From JAYODZ01 sp965660195 (GTDB taxonomy: Bacteria > Pseudomonadota > Alphaproteobacteria > RS24): 13,887 bases of DNA. The stretch's first letter is position 1; each line of letters begins with the position of its first letter. Where the stretch lies: contig CBFHZM010000049.1 in assembly GCA_965660195.1 (NCBI GenBank), positions 1 through 13,887 on the forward strand. The letters run 5' to 3'. The position numbers were made by a program, and so were the translations under genes. Below the pieces are notes generated by a model that was not told where the DNA came from, did not search any database, and saw only the letters and a list, made by a program, of their open reading frames with translations. Shown here piece by piece: positions 1-6,956 of the stretch.

Positions 1-72
1 AAGGGGTTCGCTTGCGGCAAATAACACCGCCTCCAAAATACGAAGATGCTGGCTTATATTCTCTTCTGTCAT
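1..72 (-). CDS. scpB: Segregation and condensation protein B, N-terminal fragment (runs off left edge)
   Basis: Only the first 24 codons are inside the window, starting from an ATG at 72-70 on the minus strand. The peptide begins MTEENISQHLRILEAVLFAA and continues SEPL. The R-I-L-E-A-V-L-F-A-A-S-E-P-L stretch is the first helix of the ScpB winged-helix domain. ScpB dimerises and, with ScpA, forms the non-Smc part of the bacterial condensin that compacts and segregates the chromosome. It starts 24 bp after the scpA stop, preceded by a purine-rich stretch (gagacggga). The scpA-scpB order is the usual one. The identification rests on a short but characteristic sequence plus this position; the rest of the gene lies beyond base 1. 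Confidence 0.85.
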   Translation of the reverse strand, partial: MTEENISQHLRILEAVLFAASEPL

Positions 73-96
73 TTCAAGTCCCGTCTCTCAACGCCC

Positions 97-909
97 TTAG
101 GCCAATCGAGGTCGCGCCCGCCGGATGCGCACCTCACCAAAATTCTTATCTTGCTGCAATTCGACCCGGCCATCCTTGGCAAACTCCAACGCCGCCGAAA
201 AACCACTGGCGATATGGCTACGTCGGCGTGCTGGCGCTCGGATTTCTGAGATCAACAGGTCGTCGAGCTTCGACCAATCATCGAGCTTACCGAGAACCCG
301 CTCAAGCCGCATGCGGGCCCGCTCAATGCTCAAAATATCAAGCTTTGGTGGCGTCCAATCTTTGTAGTAGGTGCGAAGGCGGTGTGTTGAATAGGACGAC
401 AGGATTTCATAAAGCGACGCATCGTACTTGCTGTGACGCTTCACCCGAATGCCTTCGGGCATGCCATGAAAGAATACGTCGCGACCTAATAGGTTGCGGC
501 CCATGAGTTGCGCCACGCATTCTCGCATCGCTTCTAACCGCTGTAGGCGGAAGACGAGGCGAGCCGCCATCTCCTCCGCCGAAATTTCTTCATCTGTGTA
601 CTCGACGGGCAGGATTAAACGCGACTTCAAGTAGGCAAGCCAGCTCGCCATGACAAGATAGTCAGCAGCAATTTCAATCTTCAATTTCTGCGCTTCACGA
701 ATAAATTCGAGGTATTGCTCGGCCAAATTTAAAATCGAGATTTGTCGCAAATCGACTTTTTGCGTGCGCGCTAAGCTCAACAAAACGTCAAGCGGGCCCT
801 CAAAGCCCTCAACATCGATCTTCAAACTTTGTAAATCCGGCGCACCATAAGCAACACCTTCTACAAAGCCGTCGGAACTCGGCTGGGAATCAGTCTCTTG
901 CGTTTCCAT
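97..909 (-). CDS. scpA: Segregation and condensation protein A
   Basis: A 270-residue ScpA, the kleisin that bridges the two heads of an Smc dimer and binds ScpB, so it acts on the nucleoid. After a roughly 30-residue variable leader the N-terminal domain opens with F-E-G-P-L-D-V-L-L (about 36-44). It continues through the helical Smc-neck-binding region, including Q-K-V-D-L, I-L-N-L-A-E-Q-Y-L and A-A-D-Y-L-V-M-A-S-W-L. L-K-S-R-L-I-L-P follows at about 95-102. The C-terminal winged helix that contacts the Smc head ends in G-R-V-E-L-Q-Q-D-K-N-F. Length is normal for alphaproteobacteria. The ATG at 909 lies 21 bp after the nagZ stop and has only a weak G-rich ribosome site, so translation may be coupled to nagZ. 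The stop is TAA. It belongs to the dgt-to-scpB run. Confidence 0.95.
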   Translation of the reverse strand: METQETDSQPSSDGFVEGVAYGAPDLQSLKIDVEGFEGPLDVLLSLARTQKVDLRQISILNLAEQYLEFIREAQKLKIEIAADYLVMASWLAYLKSRLILPVEYTDEEISAEEMAARLVFRLQRLEAMRECVAQLMGRNLLGRDVFFHGMPEGIRVKRHSKYDASLYEILSSYSTHRLRTYYKDWTPPKLDILSIERARMRLERVLGKLDDWSKLDDLLISEIRAPARRRSHIASGFSAALEFAKDGRVELQQDKNFGEVRIRRARPRLA

Positions 910-930
910 AGCGGGAGTATACCCCGTTGC

Positions 931-1983
931 CTATGAGGGCGAAACGCTGGAGAGCATTTCTCCCCAAAGATTTACATCACCCTGCGTGAGCGGCTGGCCC
1001 TTCTTACGACGTTGTTCAGCGATTCTGAGGGCATTTTGGACAGCGCCAGCCCGCTCAAGTGCGGCATCTGTGAGTAACGGGGCTACCGAGGCAACATCTT
1101 GCATCTCAGCTAGATCGCCATTGCAGTGAAGAATGAGGTCGCAGCCGGCCGCGAGGCTCGTTGCGCTTCGTTCACCGATTGTGCCCGACAGCGCCTGCAT
1201 TGAAACATCATCCCCCATTAATAGACCGGTAAAGCCAATATCCTGCCGGATAATCTTCTCAACTATATGTGGTGAACATGTGCTGACACGATCGGGATCG
1301 AGCGCGGTAAATAACAAATGCCCCGTCATAGCGAGCAGGTTGTGGCGAAGGCGCACAAAAGGAATGAAATCGCTAGCCTGCATGTCCGCTAGCGATGCAT
1401 CGACCTGCGGCAAGCCAATATGGCTATCCACTGCTCCGCGTCCGTGCCCAGGAATATGCTTGATAACAGGCAAAACGCCGCCGGCCAATAAGCCACGCGC
1501 AAAGGCGGCTCCTAATTCTGCAACTGCCGCGGGTTGATCAGAAAAAGCGCGATTACCTATGATATCTGATGTCTCGGGGCGACTAACATCGAGACACGGC
1601 GCGCAGTCAACATTGATTCCGAACTGCATAAGGTCGTCGGCCATAATTCGGCCGCCAAGCTCTGCTGCCCGCAACCCTTTTGCAGAATCTTGGTTGTAAA
1701 GTAATCCATACTGCGCTGCTGGAGGATGAACACGAACCAATGGAGGTTGCAATCGCGCCACCCTCCCGCCTTCCTGATCAATTAAAATCGGGAAGGAGCT
1801 ATCATTCGCAATAGATCTTATTTCTGAAATAAGTTCATATACTTGTTCACGGTTTGCTATATTTCGCGCAAATAAAATAACGCCCCAAGGACAATGCGTT
1901 AGGAGAAACTGCCTTTCATCCGGAGTAAGCGTTACGCCAGATATGCCGCAAATAAAGGCGCGCCGCTGATCAAGTTGGCTCAT
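931..1983 (-). CDS. nagZ: Beta-N-acetylhexosaminidase NagZ (glycoside hydrolase family 3)
   Basis: A 350-residue cytoplasmic family-3 hydrolase that removes N-acetylglucosamine from GlcNAc-anhydroMurNAc peptides during peptidoglycan recycling. In species with AmpC/AmpR this feeds the inducing muropeptide. Seen directly: G-V-I-L-F-A-R-N near 34-41; I-D-Q-E-G-G-R-V near 68-75; the hallmark K-H-I-P-G-H-G at 175-181, followed by D-S-H at 186-188 (the Asp-His general acid pair of NagZ); and L-M-G-D-D-V-S-M at about 255-262, which holds the aspartate nucleophile. There is no signal peptide, as expected for NagZ. Its ATG lies inside the 3' end of the SPOR gene (14-bp overlap) with no good ribosome site, which suggests translational coupling. 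The stop is TAG, and that frame continues without another stop into scpA. Confidence 0.95.
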   Translation of the reverse strand: MSQLDQRRAFICGISGVTLTPDERQFLLTHCPWGVILFARNIANREQVYELISEIRSIANDSSFPILIDQEGGRVARLQPPLVRVHPPAAQYGLLYNQDSAKGLRAAELGGRIMADDLMQFGINVDCAPCLDVSRPETSDIIGNRAFSDQPAAVAELGAAFARGLLAGGVLPVIKHIPGHGRGAVDSHIGLPQVDASLADMQASDFIPFVRLRHNLLAMTGHLLFTALDPDRVSTCSPHIVEKIIRQDIGFTGLLMGDDVSMQALSGTIGERSATSLAAGCDLILHCNGDLAEMQDVASVAPLLTDAALERAGAVQNALRIAEQRRKKGQPLTQGDVNLWGEMLSSVSPS

Positions 1984-2770
1984 TCTTAACCAGACAATCT
2001 TGCCCTACTTTTTTCAGGGCCGCACAGAACTCAACTGCATCACCACGATTGTCAAACCCGCCAATATTGACCCTATAAAATATACCCTTTGGGCCCAAGT
2101 CGACACGCAGTATGAGCGGGTCACGCCCGCTTAATAATTGCGGATATTTTTTCTGCATATCGCCAAAAGTCGAGCGTGCTAGGGCCCGACTACGGGTTGC
2201 CGCAACCTGCGCCATAAAGCGTTTGCGTATCGGCGCATCGGCTTCAGGTTGGGGCGCTGGCTTACGCGCCGCTTCACGCTCTGTAGCTGGTTTCGCTGGG
2301 GCGCGCTCGGCAACCGCTTCTACTGGCTCTGCAACCGGCGCCGTCTCAGCTACGTCGGGAGCCGCCTCTTTCACGATCTCCGGCGACGCATTTAGGGGTT
2401 CCTTGGCACTTTGCAGCAAGCTTTCGCGAGCGCCGTCATTATGATCGGGCTTACCTTGCGCGATATCGTAAATCGCCAAGTCCTGCGGCGGCGCCTGCTC
2501 CACGCCAGCGGCTTCAGGTGTCACGCGGATGGGACCAGGATCAGCGGCGATCATTGGAGGATTGCTTTTTTGCCCGTCCTCAAGTCCTCGTTGATAGGCA
2601 TAAAAATACAAGGCTGCGGCAAGCCCCGTCACCGCGATAGCCGATAAACTTATTAAACCAAGCTTCATGAATGAACTAGCTGAACGCTGGGTTGAATAAA
2701 GGGGGCGACCCGCTTCTAAATCTGCGTCGTAGTCATTCTGACTATTATTTGACAGAGGATTATTAACCAT
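1970..2770 (-). CDS. SPOR-domain protein, single-pass membrane anchored
   Basis: A 266-residue protein with a short cytoplasmic N-terminus and one hydrophobic segment at about 37-58 (starting L-G-L-I-S-L-S-A-I-A). A long periplasmic linker of low complexity, rich in Ala, Pro and Glu, follows (about 70-182). The C-terminal SPOR domain (about 184-262) contains F-M-A-Q-V-A, Y-R-V-N-I-G-G-F and a Cys pair (C249, C258), the second in D-C-L-V. SPOR domains bind glycan strands stripped of stem peptides and localise proteins to the septum, as in FtsN. The gene is therefore likely to act in division or wall remodelling, but I cannot assign it to FtsN itself. A strong ribosome site (ggagaagag) precedes the ATG. 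It sits 32 bp after argS and overlaps nagZ, a common alphaproteobacterial arrangement. The stop is TGA. Confidence 0.85.
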   Translation of the reverse strand: MVNNPLSNNSQNDYDADLEAGRPLYSTQRSASSFMKLGLISLSAIAVTGLAAALYFYAYQRGLEDGQKSNPPMIAADPGPIRVTPEAAGVEQAPPQDLAIYDIAQGKPDHNDGARESLLQSAKEPLNASPEIVKEAAPDVAETAPVAEPVEAVAERAPAKPATEREAARKPAPQPEADAPIRKRFMAQVAATRSRALARSTFGDMQKKYPQLLSGRDPLILRVDLGPKGIFYRVNIGGFDNRGDAVEFCAALKKVGQDCLVKNEPT

Positions 2771-2802
2771 TTTTCTCTTCTCCGAGGCTCAAGCGCGAAA
2801 CA

Positions 2803-4554
2803 TTACATTTCGTCCAGAGCGGCAACCCCGATTATGTCGAGGCAGTTGGCGATTGTCAAAGCGGTGGCCCGCAGCAGCGCAAGCCGCGCTCGTGTTACGG
2901 CTTCATCATCCTCGACAATAAAACGCAAGGTGGCATCTTCCTTACCAAGATTCCACAAGGCATGAAACGCGGCGGCGAGATCTTGCGCATAAAACACCAA
3001 ACGATGAGGCTCAAGCGCCTCTGCTGCAGCTTCCACTGTCCGCGGAAAGGTTGCCAGAAGCTTAATCAACGACAATTCAGCATCGGACGACAAAGCGCTC
3101 AAATCGGCTGTGGCGAGGGCCGCATCATCGAGTCCAGAAATCCCCACAGCCGCCGCATTGCGTAACACAGAACAAATGCGCGCATGCGCATATTGCACAT
3201 AGAAAACTGGGTTATCGCGGCTTTGCTGTTTTACCAACGTGAAATCAAAATCCAGCGGCGCATCATTTTTTCGCGTCAGCATCATAAAGCGCACGGCGTC
3301 CTTGCCGACCTCATCGACCACCTCGCGCAGGGTCACGAAATCACCAGCGCGTTTCGACATTTTCACCGGCTGTCCATCGCGTTGCAACTTTACCATTTGG
3401 CAGACTTTAACATCGAGCTGAGCCTGCTCATCGGTAATTGCGCGCACCGCTGCTGTCATACGTTTAATATAGCCAGCATGATCTGCACCCCAGACATTGA
3501 TCATGCGAGTAAAACCACGACGAAACTTATCCAAATGGCAGGCAATATCGGGTGCAAAATAAGTCCAGCTGCCATCAGCTTTTTTTAGCGCACGGTCGCT
3601 ATCATCGCCAAAGGCGCTTGACTTGAAAAGTGTTTGCGGCGCGGCCTCCCAGTCGGGCGGCGGCTCTGCACCCTTTGGCGGCGCTAAGGTGCCGATATAG
3701 ACCAACCCCCGCGCATCGAGCTCCGCCAAGGCCGTATCGACGGCGCCGCTTTTATGTAAGGACAGCTCAGATAAAAAATGATCGTGAGAAACACCAAGAG
3801 CCGCCAGATCATCCTTGATCATGGCCATCATCATCGGCACGACAACAGTCTTCGCAATTTCGATTTGTCCATCTTCGTCAGCCGCCGCCATCTCCGCTTG
3901 ATAGGTCGATGCCAAGGTCTCACCAACAGGGATCAAGTAGTGGCCGGGATAAAGCCCTTCGGGGATTTCGCCAACCGCCTCGCCTTGCGCTTCGCGCATC
4001 CGCAGCAATGCCGAGCGAGCTAAAACCTCGATCTGGCCGCCGGCATCATTAATGTAATATTCCTTTGTGACGTCATAACCCGCTGCGGCCAAAAGACCGG
4101 CCAACGCATCGCCAACGACAGCGCCACGCGCATGCCCAACATGCATCGGCCCCGTTGGGTTTGCCGACACATATTCGAGGTTGATCTTCTCGCCTGCCCC
4201 GATATTCGAGCGGCCAAACCCCGCCCCCGCCGTTAAGACATTACCAACCGCATCGTGCCAAATTTTTGTCTGCAACCTGATATTAATAAAACCAGGGCCA
4301 GCTATCTCAACGCTTTTAATATCGCCATCTTGCGCCAAGCGATCAGCGATCACGGCCGCAATATCGCGTGGTGGCATGGATGCTGGTTTGGCAAGTACCA
4401 TGGCGATATTAGTAGCAAGATCACCGTGCGAAGGATCGCGCGGTGGCTCAACCGTCACGCGCGACGTTTCGAGCGCGCTCGGGATCTGGCCAGCGTCTTG
4501 CGCGCTCTGTAAATGGCTCAGCAATAGCTGGGTAAAGTCACTAAAAATACTCAT
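2803..4554 (-). CDS. argS: Arginyl-tRNA synthetase
   Basis: A 583-residue class I aminoacyl-tRNA synthetase that charges tRNA-Arg with arginine in an ATP-dependent, tRNA-requiring reaction. The N-terminal ArgS-specific domain (about 1-110) leads into Y-V-S-A-N-P-T-G-P-M-H-V-G-H at 128-141, which is the HIGH signature. Y-I-N-D-A-G-G-Q follows near 167-174. The family's K-M-S-K-R-A-G version of KMSKS is at 398-404. The C-terminal alpha-helical anticodon-binding domain (roughly 455-583) includes F-Y-V-Q-Y-A-H-A-R. Length is typical and nothing is missing. The ATG at 4554 lies 20 bp after the dgt stop with an AGAGG ribosome site about 7 nt upstream. The stop is TAA. It is the second gene of the dgt-to-scpB run. 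Confidence 0.97.
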   Translation of the reverse strand: MSIFSDFTQLLLSHLQSAQDAGQIPSALETSRVTVEPPRDPSHGDLATNIAMVLAKPASMPPRDIAAVIADRLAQDGDIKSVEIAGPGFINIRLQTKIWHDAVGNVLTAGAGFGRSNIGAGEKINLEYVSANPTGPMHVGHARGAVVGDALAGLLAAAGYDVTKEYYINDAGGQIEVLARSALLRMREAQGEAVGEIPEGLYPGHYLIPVGETLASTYQAEMAAADEDGQIEIAKTVVVPMMMAMIKDDLAALGVSHDHFLSELSLHKSGAVDTALAELDARGLVYIGTLAPPKGAEPPPDWEAAPQTLFKSSAFGDDSDRALKKADGSWTYFAPDIACHLDKFRRGFTRMINVWGADHAGYIKRMTAAVRAITDEQAQLDVKVCQMVKLQRDGQPVKMSKRAGDFVTLREVVDEVGKDAVRFMMLTRKNDAPLDFDFTLVKQQSRDNPVFYVQYAHARICSVLRNAAAVGISGLDDAALATADLSALSSDAELSLIKLLATFPRTVEAAAEALEPHRLVFYAQDLAAAFHALWNLGKEDATLRFIVEDDEAVTRARLALLRATALTIANCLDIIGVAALDEM

Positions 4555-4574
4555 ATTCAGCCTCTAAACATTGC

Positions 4575-5756
4575 CTAGGCGAGTTCGTCGACAATATCAA
4601 ATAGGCGTCGATACTCGGCGATCGCAAAGCGGTCGGTCATGCCGGCGACATAATCGCAAACAAAGCGCGCCCGCTCTGCCTCGCTGAAGTCAGCGCAACG
4701 CTCGGCCCAGTCATCCGGCATCAGGCTCGGCTCCGCGAGCAACAAGCCAAAAAGGTCGCGCACCAAACGTTTGGCCTTACTCATCGACCGATTAACGGTA
4801 AAATGCTTATACATGCGTTGCCGCAGAAACCGCTTAATCTCCATATTCTGCTGTTCCATCTCGGATGAAAAACTAGCAATCGCACCATCCAGCCCTCTGA
4901 TATCGTCAACGCTTTCGGGTCGGTATTTCTCAATTCGTTTTTGCGTCTCTGAAACAAGATCAAAAATCATTCGCGAAATCATCCGACGAATAGCTTCATG
5001 GCGCAGGCGTTTGGGATCGGCACTCGCATGCTGTTGCAACAAATCTTTCAAAATTTCACCAATGACAGGCAAAGCGGTCAGCTCGTCCAAGGTAAAAAGC
5101 CCTGCCCGAAGGCCATCATCGATATCATGATTATTATAAGCGATGTCATCGGCCAAAGCGGCGATTTGGGCTTCTGCACTGGGCCAACCGTCGAGTTGCA
5201 AGTCTTGCTGCTCAGCATGGACACGGATGGCATAGGGCAGAGCCGATATGTCTGTACCGGATTTCAGCAAAGGTCCATTATGCTTAACGACGCCCTCAAG
5301 GCTCTCCCAAGTTAAATTCAAGCCATCAAAAGCCAGATAACGCTGCTCTAGTTGTGTCACAATCCGCAACGTTTGAGCATTATGATCAAATCCGCCATAC
5401 GGAGACATTGCCTCATGCAACGCATCCTCGCCGGCATGACCGAAGGGTGTGTGCCCCAAATCATGAGCTAAAGCCAGAGTTTCCGCCAGATCTTCGTCCA
5501 ACTTCAGCTCGCGCGCCACTGAACGTGCAATTTGCGCGACCTCCAGAGAATGGGTGAGCCGCGTGCGGTAGCTATCGCCAACATGGGCAACAAATACTTG
5601 CGTTTTGTGCTTTAAACGCCGAAAGGCACTGCAATGTACGATGCGATCGCGATCGCGTTGAAAAGCAGACCGGGTTCGGCTGTCCGCTTCAGCATGTAGC
5701 CGCCCCTTGGACTGGGATGCGTCGCTTGCGTAAATGGCCAGTGAGGTGTGAAACAT
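4575..5756 (-). CDS. dgt: Deoxyguanosinetriphosphate triphosphohydrolase-like HD protein
   Basis: A 393-residue HD-superfamily dNTPase of the type that hydrolyses dNTPs to the nucleoside and triphosphate, so it helps set the dNTP pool. The metal-site residues are visible in order: T-H-S-L-E-V with H69, A-H-D-L-G-H with H98/D99 and H102, then H107, and A-D-D-I-A-Y near 202-207 with D203/D204. The N-terminal R-D-R-D-R-I-V-H-C-S-A-F-R-R-L segment and K-T-Q-V-F are family marks. Length fits the short alphaproteobacterial dGTPase-like class rather than the roughly 505-residue E. coli Dgt, so substrate preference is uncertain. It heads the minus-strand run, with argS, SPOR, nagZ, scpA and scpB downstream. 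An AAGGA about 10 nt before the ATG may be its ribosome site. It ends in TAG; the next in-frame stop is a TGA six codons on. Confidence 0.93.
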   Translation of the reverse strand: MFHTSLAIYASDASQSKGRLHAEADSRTRSAFQRDRDRIVHCSAFRRLKHKTQVFVAHVGDSYRTRLTHSLEVAQIARSVARELKLDEDLAETLALAHDLGHTPFGHAGEDALHEAMSPYGGFDHNAQTLRIVTQLEQRYLAFDGLNLTWESLEGVVKHNGPLLKSGTDISALPYAIRVHAEQQDLQLDGWPSAEAQIAALADDIAYNNHDIDDGLRAGLFTLDELTALPVIGEILKDLLQQHASADPKRLRHEAIRRMISRMIFDLVSETQKRIEKYRPESVDDIRGLDGAIASFSSEMEQQNMEIKRFLRQRMYKHFTVNRSMSKAKRLVRDLFGLLLAEPSLMPDDWAERCADFSEAERARFVCDYVAGMTDRFAIAEYRRLFDIVDELA

Positions 5757-5757
5757 G

Positions 5758-5787
5758 TGTTATCAATCCTTATGTCCCTCGATAACA
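5758..5787. repeat. Perfect 7-bp inverted repeat next to the dgt start
   Basis: TGTTATC at 5758-5764 is repeated in inverted orientation as GATAACA at 5781-5787, with 16 bp between and about 23 bp centre to centre, roughly two helical turns. One base separates it from the dgt ATG. It could be a dimeric operator. Alternatively, in the dgt transcript it could form an AU-rich hairpin whose loop carries the GAGGGA and AAGGA ribosome-site candidates. A chance match of this size in a 79-bp region is not rare, so this is suggestive only. Confidence 0.35.
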
Positions 5788-5800
5788 TTTACCGACCAAC

Positions 5801-5829
5801 TTGAAAAGCCGCTCAATAAAGACTATCTC
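5801..5829 (+). promoter_or_regulatory. Candidate erpA promoter (sigma70-like)
   Basis: TTGAAA at 5801-5806 (5 of 6 to the -35 consensus) is followed after exactly 17 bp by TATCTC at 5824-5829 (3 of 6 to the -10). Transcription from it would begin at or within a base or two of the erpA ATG at 5836, giving a leaderless message. That fits the absence of any purine-rich ribosome site before this ATG. The -10 match is poor, so confidence is low. Confidence 0.28.
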
Positions 5830-5835
5830 TGTGTC

Positions 5836-6162
5836 ATGACCCAAGTTTCTGTGAGCGCACGCGCTGCCCAACAAATTGAAAAAATACTCGCCAGCGAAGC
5901 GGCTGGGTCGATGTTGCGTGTTTCGGTGCTAGGTGGTGGGTGTTCGGGCTTTCAATATAGCTTCTCGATTGATGATCAACAAATGGATGATGATATCGTG
6001 ATTGAACGCGACGGCATAAAAGTCTTACTCGACCCGATGTCGGTGACTTACATGGCCGGTAGTGAAATTGATTGGGTCGACGACCTGATCGGCTCTGCGT
6101 TTAAAATCCATAACCCCCAAGCCACCGCATCTTGCGGTTGCGGCACGTCTTTCTCTATTTAA
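5836..6162 (+). CDS. erpA: Iron-sulfur cluster insertion protein ErpA (A-type carrier)
   Basis: A 108-residue A-type Fe-S carrier of the HesB/IscA/ErpA family, which accepts assembled clusters and hands them to apo-enzymes in the cytoplasm. The three ligand cysteines are all present: C36 in G-G-G-C-S-G-F-Q-Y, and C100 and C102 in the C-terminal S-C-G-C-G-T-S-F. The frame is open back to an ATG at 5755, but that extension is 27 residues long and unlike the family. The start at 5836 gives M-T-Q-V-S-V-S and the normal length. No Shine-Dalgarno precedes it. Its place beside dgt, together with the sequence, favours ErpA over IscA, although the sub-family is not certain from sequence alone. xthA follows after 2 bp and is likely co-transcribed. 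Confidence 0.9.
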   Translation: MTQVSVSARAAQQIEKILASEAAGSMLRVSVLGGGCSGFQYSFSIDDQQMDDDIVIERDGIKVLLDPMSVTYMAGSEIDWVDDLIGSAFKIHNPQATASCGCGTSFSI

Positions 6163-6164
6163 GC

Positions 6165-6956
6165 ATGCTGATCGCGACATGGAATGTGAACTCGGTCAAA
6201 GCGCGCCTTGGCCATGTCGTTGACTATCTATCAGAGGCCAAGCCCGATATTCTCTGCTTGCAGGAGCTAAAGTGTCTCGACGAGATGTTTCCGCGCGCGG
6301 AGATTGAGGACGCCGGATATAATGTCGTAACCCATGGACAAAAAACGTATAATGGCGTTGCCATCTTGTCCCGCTTTCCGATCGAAGATGTTACCCGCGG
6401 ACTTCCACATTTTGAGGATACACAAAGCCGCTATATTGAAGCCGTGATTTCCAGCGGCGACCTCACCTGCCGCATTGCTTCGATTTATCTGCCAAACGGC
6501 AATCCCGTCGAAGATGGCAACAGTGAGAAATATCAGTATAAGCTCGCTTTCATGGAAGCCTTGCAAGCGCATGCGCAAAATTTGCTCGATTTAGAAGAAA
6601 TTTCTATCCTGGCAGGCGATTATAATGTCATTCCAAATGCCATAGATTGCTACTCACCCGAGGCCTGGCGCGAGGATGCCTTATTTCGCGATGAGACGCG
6701 TGCGGCTTTCCGGCGTCTAAAGAACCTGGGCTTCACCGATGCATATGAGTTGCTCAACCCGCTCGGCGAGGACAGCTACAGCTTTTGGGATTACCAAGCC
6801 GGTGCATTCCAGAAGAACAATGGCATCCGCATCGATCACCACCTCCTCAGCCCGCGGGCTGTGGATCGGCTGAAGGCGGCGCGCACCGATAAACAAATGC
6901 GCGCCCGCGAAAAGCCCTCCGATCACGTGCCTGTGGTTATCGAGCTTGAACCTTAA
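6165..6956 (+). CDS. xthA: Exodeoxyribonuclease III (AP endonuclease)
   Basis: A 263-residue member of the exonuclease III family (EEP fold), which cuts at abasic sites and trims 3' ends in base-excision repair. Motifs in order: T-W-N-V-N-S (N7), L-Q-E-L-K with metal-binding E34, Y-N-G-V-A-I-L-S, I-Y-L-P-N-G near 107-112, A-G-D-Y-N-V with D152 and N154 (Tyr where many family members have Phe), W-D-Y-Q-A-G, N-G-I-R-I-D-H, and the C-terminal P-S-D-H-V-P with D253-H254. The frame is open 11 codons further upstream to an ATG at 6132 inside erpA. The conserved start M-L-I-A-T-W-N-V-N at 6165 is correct. It lies 2 bp after the erpA stop without a clear ribosome site, so it is probably translationally coupled. 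Its TAA overlaps the opposing ilvD stop. Confidence 0.95.
   Translation: MLIATWNVNSVKARLGHVVDYLSEAKPDILCLQELKCLDEMFPRAEIEDAGYNVVTHGQKTYNGVAILSRFPIEDVTRGLPHFEDTQSRYIEAVISSGDLTCRIASIYLPNGNPVEDGNSEKYQYKLAFMEALQAHAQNLLDLEEISILAGDYNVIPNAIDCYSPEAWREDALFRDETRAAFRRLKNLGFTDAYELLNPLGEDSYSFWDYQAGAFQKNNGIRIDHHLLSPRAVDRLKAARTDKQMRAREKPSDHVPVVIELEP

Larger units (their letters stand above)
5757..5835. promoter_or_regulatory. Divergent dgt / erpA control region
   Basis: This 79-bp gap separates the divergent starts of dgt (minus) and erpA (plus) and must hold at least the erpA promoter, and probably that of the dgt operon. A candidate erpA promoter and an inverted repeat beside dgt are listed separately. 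I see no convincing -35/-10 pair on the minus strand and no Fur, Irr or RirA-type box that I would trust. Confidence 0.5.

Noticed and set aside
12..506. Long plus-strand open frame over scpA
   Set aside because: It is antisense to a clear ScpA, has a low-complexity composition and no family features, and is a shadow of the real gene.
5755..5835. A 27-codon N-terminal extension of erpA, starting at an ATG that overlaps the dgt start on the other strand
   Set aside because: The extension is unlike A-type carriers, has no ribosome site, and the 5836 start gives the exact family length.
6132..6164. Upstream ATG for xthA inside the erpA coding end
   Set aside because: The conserved exonuclease III start is at 6165, and the extra residues are out-of-frame erpA sequence.
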